Assembly: GCA_964304625.1 (NCBI GenBank) | Contig: OZ199838.1 | Location: 9,486,001-9,550,000 of the forward strand | DNA length: 64,000 nt | Direction of reading: 5' to 3' | Source: Kudoa neothunni | Lineage: Eukaryota > Cnidaria | In this document: one piece after another, positions 58,792 to 64,000 of the stretch | Layout of the letters: each line of letters starts with the position of its first letter | How positions within the stretch are numbered: position 1 is the first letter of the stretch | Position numbers and translations under genes: made by a program | Notes under the pieces: model-generated | Seen by the model: only the letters and a program-made list of their open reading frames with translations | Told to the model about the DNA's origin: nothing | Databases searched by the model: none

Positions 58792-59518
58792 GTAATTATT
58801 CAGAGGGTTAAATTTATGTGGTTAGAATAAAATTTTTTGTTATAATTAAATTCGTTAGTTAAATAAATCAGTATTAATTATTATGAACAAGGGATTTAAT
58901 AAGAAATGTAAAAACCCCAAAGTTGTTAATGCCCAAGATCCCATCGTTTTGGGGCGAATTTTCCCGAATCTTATCAATTAAAAGTTACAACCAGGAAACT
59001 AACGATTTTGATTCATTAACCCCTTTTTTAAATTTATAACAATGTAATATGGGAATTTGAAGAATTTTAATTACTTAACGTAGCGCATTTTTAACAAAAA
59101 TACCTATATCAAACAGTATCAGCGTGACGTCATTCACACTTGCTGGCAAATTTTTAAAATTAATTTTAGGAATATGATTATTAATATAAATTTTTAAATG
59201 TATGAATTAGTTTTTATTTTTTTTTCACAAAAAATTTAACCGGCAATATAGGGAAGACACCTTAAAATATTAACAGAATTTTAAATTTTAATCCTCTCAA
59301 GAACAAGAATGGATTGTTTGCTCCAAAAATAAGACTAAACACGATCAATTTTCGTTAAGATTTAAATTTTGAGTTATTAGATAAATTTTATTGTTATTGG
59401 TTGACTTATAGAGTAGAAAATATTTGAATTCCCTTTGAAAATTGATCGTCGGTAAAATATGTTGACCGAGAATTAAGCTCCAAATTCAGCTGACGCTTAT
59501 CTGGTTTATTCTGTGCTA
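58792..59518. other. Intergenic DNA upstream of fumarase
   Basis: AT-rich, presumably with the FH promoter. Nothing else recognised. Confidence 0.5.
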
Positions 59519-61249
59519 ATGATTCGAGCATTGCTTCCGAAAGTTCCTTCATATTATATTTTTAAATAATATCTCTATCTTATAGATCTTGCAACGTAGC
59601 TCACCTGGACACTTCACTAAAAGGATCATCTTATTTGACACTAGCCGCATGGTTTCAACAGCACATCAGCCCATGGACAACTTCCGTACCGAAAAGGACA
59701 CTATGGGAGATGTTAAGGTCCCCATTAATGCCTATTATGGTGCACAGACTCAGCGTTCATTGATCAACTTTCCAATTGGTGGGGAGGCAGAAAAAATGCC
59801 TGTAACTGATAAATATTTATTCCATTTACTTGCTGGCTGATTTTAATTTAAATTGCTATACGCTTATATGTTTAAACTTTGTTAATTAAAGATTGAAGTC
59901 ATACACGCTTTTGGATATTTGAAAAAAGCTGCTGCTGAGGTCAATACCAAATTTGGTTTGGACCCCAAAATTGCTCAGTCAATCATGTTTGCTGCTGATG
60001 AGGTAGTTTCTGAGTCTATGGTCATTATTTCAACGTTTTATCTTAACATTTAGGTTATAGCTGGTAAACTCGACAACCACTTCCCACTGGTTATATGGCA
60101 GACTGGTTCAGGCACACAAAGCAATATGAATGTCAATGAAGTTATTAGCAACCGTGCTATTGAACTTATGGGTGGTCAGATTGGTAGCAAAACACCCGTC
60201 CATCCGAACGACCATGTGAATAAAAGTCAAAGCTCCAACGATACCTATCCAACTGCAATGCATATTGCTACAGTGCTTGCCACTCATAAATATCTACTTC
60301 CAGGCCTGAGAGAATTATGCTCATCATTAAGAATCAAATCCGAAGAATTTAGTCATATAATTAAAATTGGTCGTACTCATTTCCAAGATGCCGTCCCCTT
60401 GACGTTGGGCCAAGAATTTAGTGGATATGTTGTTCAATTGGAAAATTCTATAAAACGTGTCGAAACGGCATTGGTTCACGTAAGTGAATTGGCTATTGGA
60501 GGAACTGCAGTTGGTACTGGCTTGAACACAAAGATTGGATTTGCTGACGCTGTTGCTAAGAAAATATCTGATTACACTAATTTGCCATTTTCTTCGTAAC
60601 TTTATGTCATATCAAAATAGTTTAATTGTCGTTAAGAGCTCCAAACAAATTTGAGGCTTTAGCAGCTAATGATGCTTTGGTTGAATTCAGTGGAACTTTG
60701 AATACTGTTGCGTGCAGTTTATTCAAAGTAGCCAACGATATAAGAATTCTTGGTAGCGGCCCAAGATGTGGTATCTTTGAGTTGCAATTGCCTGAAAATG
60801 AACCTGGTAGCAGTATAATGCCTGGAAAAGTAAATCCTACCCAGTGCGAATCACTGACCATGATTTGTGGCCAAGTTTTTGGAAATCATGTGGCTGCTAC
60901 TTTTGGTGGCACACAGGGCCACATGGAATTAAATGTTTACAAGCCACTTATTATTTCCAACGTTCTAAGATCAGTTCGATTGCTTGGAGATGGCGCAAAA
61001 ACATTCTCTAAAAATTGTGCGTCTGGCATAAAAGCCAATGAAGAACAAATCTCAAAATACCTTCACGAATCGCTTATGTTGGTCACCGCATTAAACCCTT
61101 ATGTTGGCTATGATAATGCCGCAAAAATAGCCAAAAAAGCTTTCGCTGAAGGAACCACTTTATGTGAGGCGGCTTCTGCGCTGGGATTGCTCACAAAAGA
61201 ACAGTTCTGTGAAAAGGTCAAACCCGAAGATATGATTGGACCTAATTGA
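59519..61249 (+). CDS. FH: Fumarate hydratase (class II)
   Basis: Five exons (59519-59542, 59586-59801, 59892-60002, 60054-60595, 60637-61249) total 1,506 nt, a full 501-aa protein (human 510). Residues 1 to about 40 (MIRALLPK...[10 protein letters not shown]) are basic and hydroxyl-rich, as expected of a mitochondrial presequence. The next Met ([13 protein letters not shown]) could start a cytosolic form. Conserved blocks: [71 protein letters not shown] and the signature [11 protein letters not shown] (355-365). The enzyme converts fumarate to malate in the TCA cycle. The stop after LFHLLAG is intronic; the true donor is at 59802. Confidence 0.97.
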
Positions 61250-61639
61250 GCCACTGATCTACAAAAACAAGGAATTTCACCTTATTGAACTAATTCTGCA
61301 TCCAATTATTTATCCAAAAGAAATTATCAATTTCTTTAGGTTGTTTATGCTTCAAAATTCATTTTAAGCTTCGCGTTAAACTATATTTATTATCTATTTC
61401 ATCATTATTATTTTAATTTTCTAATTTCCATTGTTTGAAATAATAATAAATCAAGTTAATGGGCGATTTCAAACTAATCAATGTTTAAAATTGCAATGTT
61501 GTATACCTGAATATTGAGATGAGATTATACTAAACTTGTAAATGAAAAATGGATTATATATCAATTGTATACGAAAAACCATTAGATAATAGAATACGAG
61601 GGACGCTTATTATGTAAGTTTTAATTAAGCTCAAGAAAT
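61250..61639. other. 3' flank of fumarase
   Basis: Likely 3'UTR and spacer. No feature. Confidence 0.5.
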
Positions 61640-61860
61640 ATAAAATGAGGCTTCTAGATTATTGTCTCTCGGACTTCCACCTTGAGTCGACAGAAAACTT
61701 TCATGGCCGGGCACGCTTTGTGCATAATGTACCGATTTTAAAAAAGCAGACTGAATCTCTCTTGAAAATATATCAATTGCGATTCGCGCGTAATTTAAGC
61801 TTGAATAGTCTGATAGACGAATAATCATTTATAGAATTTTACAGCAAATTAATTTATTTT
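61640..61860 (+). repeat. Old dispersed repeat (copy B)
   Basis: Direct-orientation match to 10095-10320 (TACCGATT, AATCTCTCTTGAAAATATATC, TGCGATTCGCGCG, TTTTACAGCAAATTAATTT). The short minus ORF inside it is chance. Confidence 0.6.
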
Positions 61861-61883
61861 TTGAATAGACTCTTTTATATTTA

Positions 61884-62260
61884 CAAGAAGTAACCGATTT
61901 CACGCACTTTTTAAAAACCTATTTAGTTAGAATATTGATTGGCCTATGTTTATATAATATATATTCATAAACTTTTAATCATCATTTTTATAAAAATTAT
62001 TTTAAAAAGTTGCTAAATAATGTAACTAAAAGTCACGCGATTGATCAATTTCACGCACTTTTTCGGGTGCCTCTCGTTTATTGTTTAGTTAAGTCAGTAT
62101 TTAATTCCAAAAACTCCTATAACTATACTTATTGCCGAAAGGCAGAGGCTTTTAGCACGGTACAATTTAATGCTAAATGGCATGTCCGCTTGCGCAAAGA
62201 ATTTTTAATCTTAGCAACTCCAACTTATAAGCTGGTTACAGATTTAATTTTTTAGAATCC
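61884..62260 (+). mobile_element. Tigger 5' end, truncated
   Basis: After TA (61882-61883), CAAGAAGTAACCGATTTCAC plus GCACTTTTTAAAA matches the left end of the 54487 element. The second subterminal TTTCACGCACTTTTT follows at about 62050, with the same spacing. The rest of the element is missing. The 81-codon ORF at 62010-62255 is not recognisable beyond this end. Confidence 0.75.
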
Positions 62261-62284
62261 GTTATATTTAATTATCGTTCCAAT

Positions 62285-63434
62285 CAGCGGTGCCAACCAT
62301 GTCCAATTTGTCCTTTTTTGCCCGATCTTTACTCCTGTTCTTCAAAAGACTGAATAATCGCAAAACGAAGTTTCAAATATACGGAGTTTTTGCAAATTCA
62401 CTAAAAATGGAATTTAATCGTTGCAGATTTCATTACGAGAAATATTTGAGTAGATAATTTTATACATGGAACAATGCTTTATTTCAAATTAAAATGTCTG
62501 CAATAGAAGTTCACCAAACGCAAGATACAATTCGAAATTTTAATAATTATTAAAGTCCACTTAATACGAAAATTTAGCTTAAAAAACGTCCCAACAATTT
62601 ATCAAAATGAACAAATTTTTAAATGTTATGCTCCTGTTAAGGCCAATATTTTGGATTTTTTACTACTATTGCGACAAGACAGTTTTATCATGACCATGAA
62701 TCATTTTGGAATTATTACGAAGAGATTTTTGTGTTTTAATTATAAATGCTTGTATTTAAAAAAAGACTCTAATGTTGATGGTATCCAATGCTAAGTCATC
62801 ATTACAAATGTTTGTTATCAATTTTCAGAATATTCTAATTTTAGGTATTACCTAAACAAGTTAAAATTTAGCTGAATATTATCTACTTGACTAATTTTTC
62901 TTAATTTTAATGAATGAATGGTCGCAAATAAAAATAAAACCTCATTTAGGTATAGATGTTACGTGTAATTCAAAAATCAAACGAAAGAATGTAATACAAT
63001 TGTTTGAAATTAAAGGAGTTGAATAGACTCCAAAAACAAAGTTTGGTTGATTAAGTTATTAACAATCGCCTTTTTGGCCATTGTTTATCGGCAAATAAAT
63101 TTTAATTCTATCGGAAAATATAGCGCACTTTTACTTCCTCTATCTCTGACTAACACTTCTACGGAAAGAGTATTTTCTCTTCTGGGACTATCGAAAATAT
63201 CAGAAGAAACAGAATGTTGTGCTCTACATTAGATAATCTTGTTCTAGTGACGAAATTTTTCAACACATCGACCAAGTGATGCCATAAATTAGAAGTTTCT
63301 AAGTTAATTATAAATTAACGTAATACTTATACATTTAAGTAAATATTAGTTCTATTTTTTACAAAAAATTATGATTTGTCCGATTTAGTCCGGCCAAATT
63401 TTTATCGGATGTCCGGTTTGGGTTGGCAATGCTG
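62285..63434 (+). mobile_element. Deleted hAT element
   Basis: 1,150 bp. Left end CAGCGGTGCCAACC and right end, reversed, CAGCATTGCCAACC, each followed by GTCC/GGAC-rich sequence. Flanks GTTCCAAT (62277-62284) and CCGCCAAT (63435-63442) match at 5 of 8 positions, so the duplication is decayed. Inside, 63047-63260 encodes the hAT C-terminal dimerisation region. Confidence 0.75.
63047..63260 (+). pseudogene. hAT transposase C-terminal region
   Basis: LLLPLSLTNTSTERVFSLLG matches the hAT dimerisation motif (lP.tst..ERvFS). After one frame change RNRMLCSTLDNLVLV follows, the usual 'RN.m....ldnLl.i' tail. The rest of the transposase is absent or beyond recognition. Confidence 0.75.
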
Positions 63435-63900
63435 CCGCCAATAGAAAGTTTTGCTATTACTGAGTTATCTCTTCTATCAATGCAGAAATACGATTATAAA
63501 CTTAAGTTTACTGGACAGATGTACTATGTGCCAAGATTTTCGTGTTAAATATTAAGGTTTTCTTGTCGGAATCTTGCATTTGATCAGTTCACCGTATTAT
63601 GTTTTATGAATTAAGCTAATTTTAATGCGCTACTCGAAGCTTATCAAAAATGTAGCATCTCTTTCATTTTAACGATATGGCAATAAAATCCCGATACATA
63701 TATAATGAAATATGTCACATCCATTCAAATACATATATATATATTTGGAATTTTTTTCAACCGAACCATGATATTATGCACGATAGCTTAATCCTATATC
63801 TGTCACTTTATTTGGCGTAGTTCATAACAATTAAACAATATATATCGTAATAGAAATGAATTGAATAATCAAAATTTTCCTCTAAACGTATTTATATCCT
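63435..63900. other. Intergenic DNA
   Basis: AT-rich with short AT microsatellite runs near 63715-63745. No gene. Confidence 0.5.
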
Positions 63901-64000
63901 AATATATGAAGTAGTAGGGCCCGTGTGTGTGCGTGTGTGTTTGCAGCAGTACGCATATGCCATGGAGAAACTTATTTTAAATACAGCTTTTAGTTCGCAT
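63901..64000 (-). repeat. Dispersed repeat, inverted match to 1948-2047
   Basis: Its reverse complement starts ATGCGAACTAAAAGCTG and includes GCGTACTGCTGCAAACAC and a CA/CG microsatellite. The window ends inside it, so the repeat probably continues. Confidence 0.7.

Noticed and set aside
59802-59840. Premature stop in fumarase
   Set aside because: The stop lies inside an intron; the donor is at 59802 after KMP.
1-64000. Retroviral, LTR, Polinton or other virus-like elements
   Set aside because: I looked for reverse transcriptase, integrase, capsid and polymerase B signatures and paired LTRs and saw none.
1-64000. CRISPR arrays, rRNA, bacterial operons
   Set aside because: No regularly spaced repeats, no rRNA motifs; all genes are spliced eukaryotic.

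Overview
This is a 64-kb piece of a very AT-rich eukaryotic nuclear genome. Its host genes carry many tiny spliced introns, mostly about 40-70 nt, and the space between them is packed with decayed DNA transposons and tRNA-derived SINEs. Eight conserved genes can be read: cytosolic thioredoxin, MLH1, WDR11, a mitochondrial glutamate carrier (SLC25A22/18 type), V-ATPase subunit D, RBBP5, proteasome ATPase Rpt3/PSMC4 and fumarate hydratase. MLH1 (819 aa), the carrier (311), V-ATPase D (235), PSMC4 (412), fumarase (501) and thioredoxin (107) splice into complete, in-frame proteins. A compact-intron, AT-rich animal genome loaded with Tigger, piggyBac, hAT and MULE elements would fit a parasitic cnidarian (Myxozoa). 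That is inference, not something the sequence proves.

Layout. 1-7.6 kb: intergenic DNA, then a complete-ended MULE (3074-6525) with a perfect 9-bp target duplication. 7.6-8.1 kb: thioredoxin. 8.1-19 kb: transposon graveyard (piggyBac end, Tigger derivatives, a large inverted repeat with a small ORF, a piggyBac remnant, an ISXO2-like fragment, a SINE, a second MULE, a hAT MITE with a perfect 8-bp duplication). 19-22 kb: MLH1 (minus). 22.4-25.7 kb: SINEs and two hAT elements. 26.6-35 kb: WDR11 and the glutamate carrier in tandem (plus). 35.3-39.9 kb: a Tigger nested in a Tigger, two SINEs and a long MULE terminal repeat. 40.7-44.1 kb: V-ATPase D (minus) and RBBP5 (plus), divergent and about 265 bp apart. 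45-47 kb: MITEs. 47-48.7 kb: PSMC4 (minus). 49.6-58.8 kb: a third MULE remnant, a hAT MITE invaded by a piggyBac at TTAA, a SINE remnant, and a 4.3-kb Tigger invaded by a piggyBac. 59.5-61.2 kb: fumarase (plus). 61.6-63.4 kb: an old repeat, a Tigger 5' end and a deleted hAT.

The host genes are unrelated housekeeping functions with no operon logic. The real structure of the window is its transposon community. Elements are nested and bounded by diagnostic duplications (TA for Tigger, TTAA for piggyBac, 8 bp for hAT, 9 bp for MULE). Internal deletion derivatives repeatedly keep the DNA-binding end of the transposase. I saw no retroviral, LTR, Polinton, CRISPR, rRNA or convincing tRNA-gene sequence.
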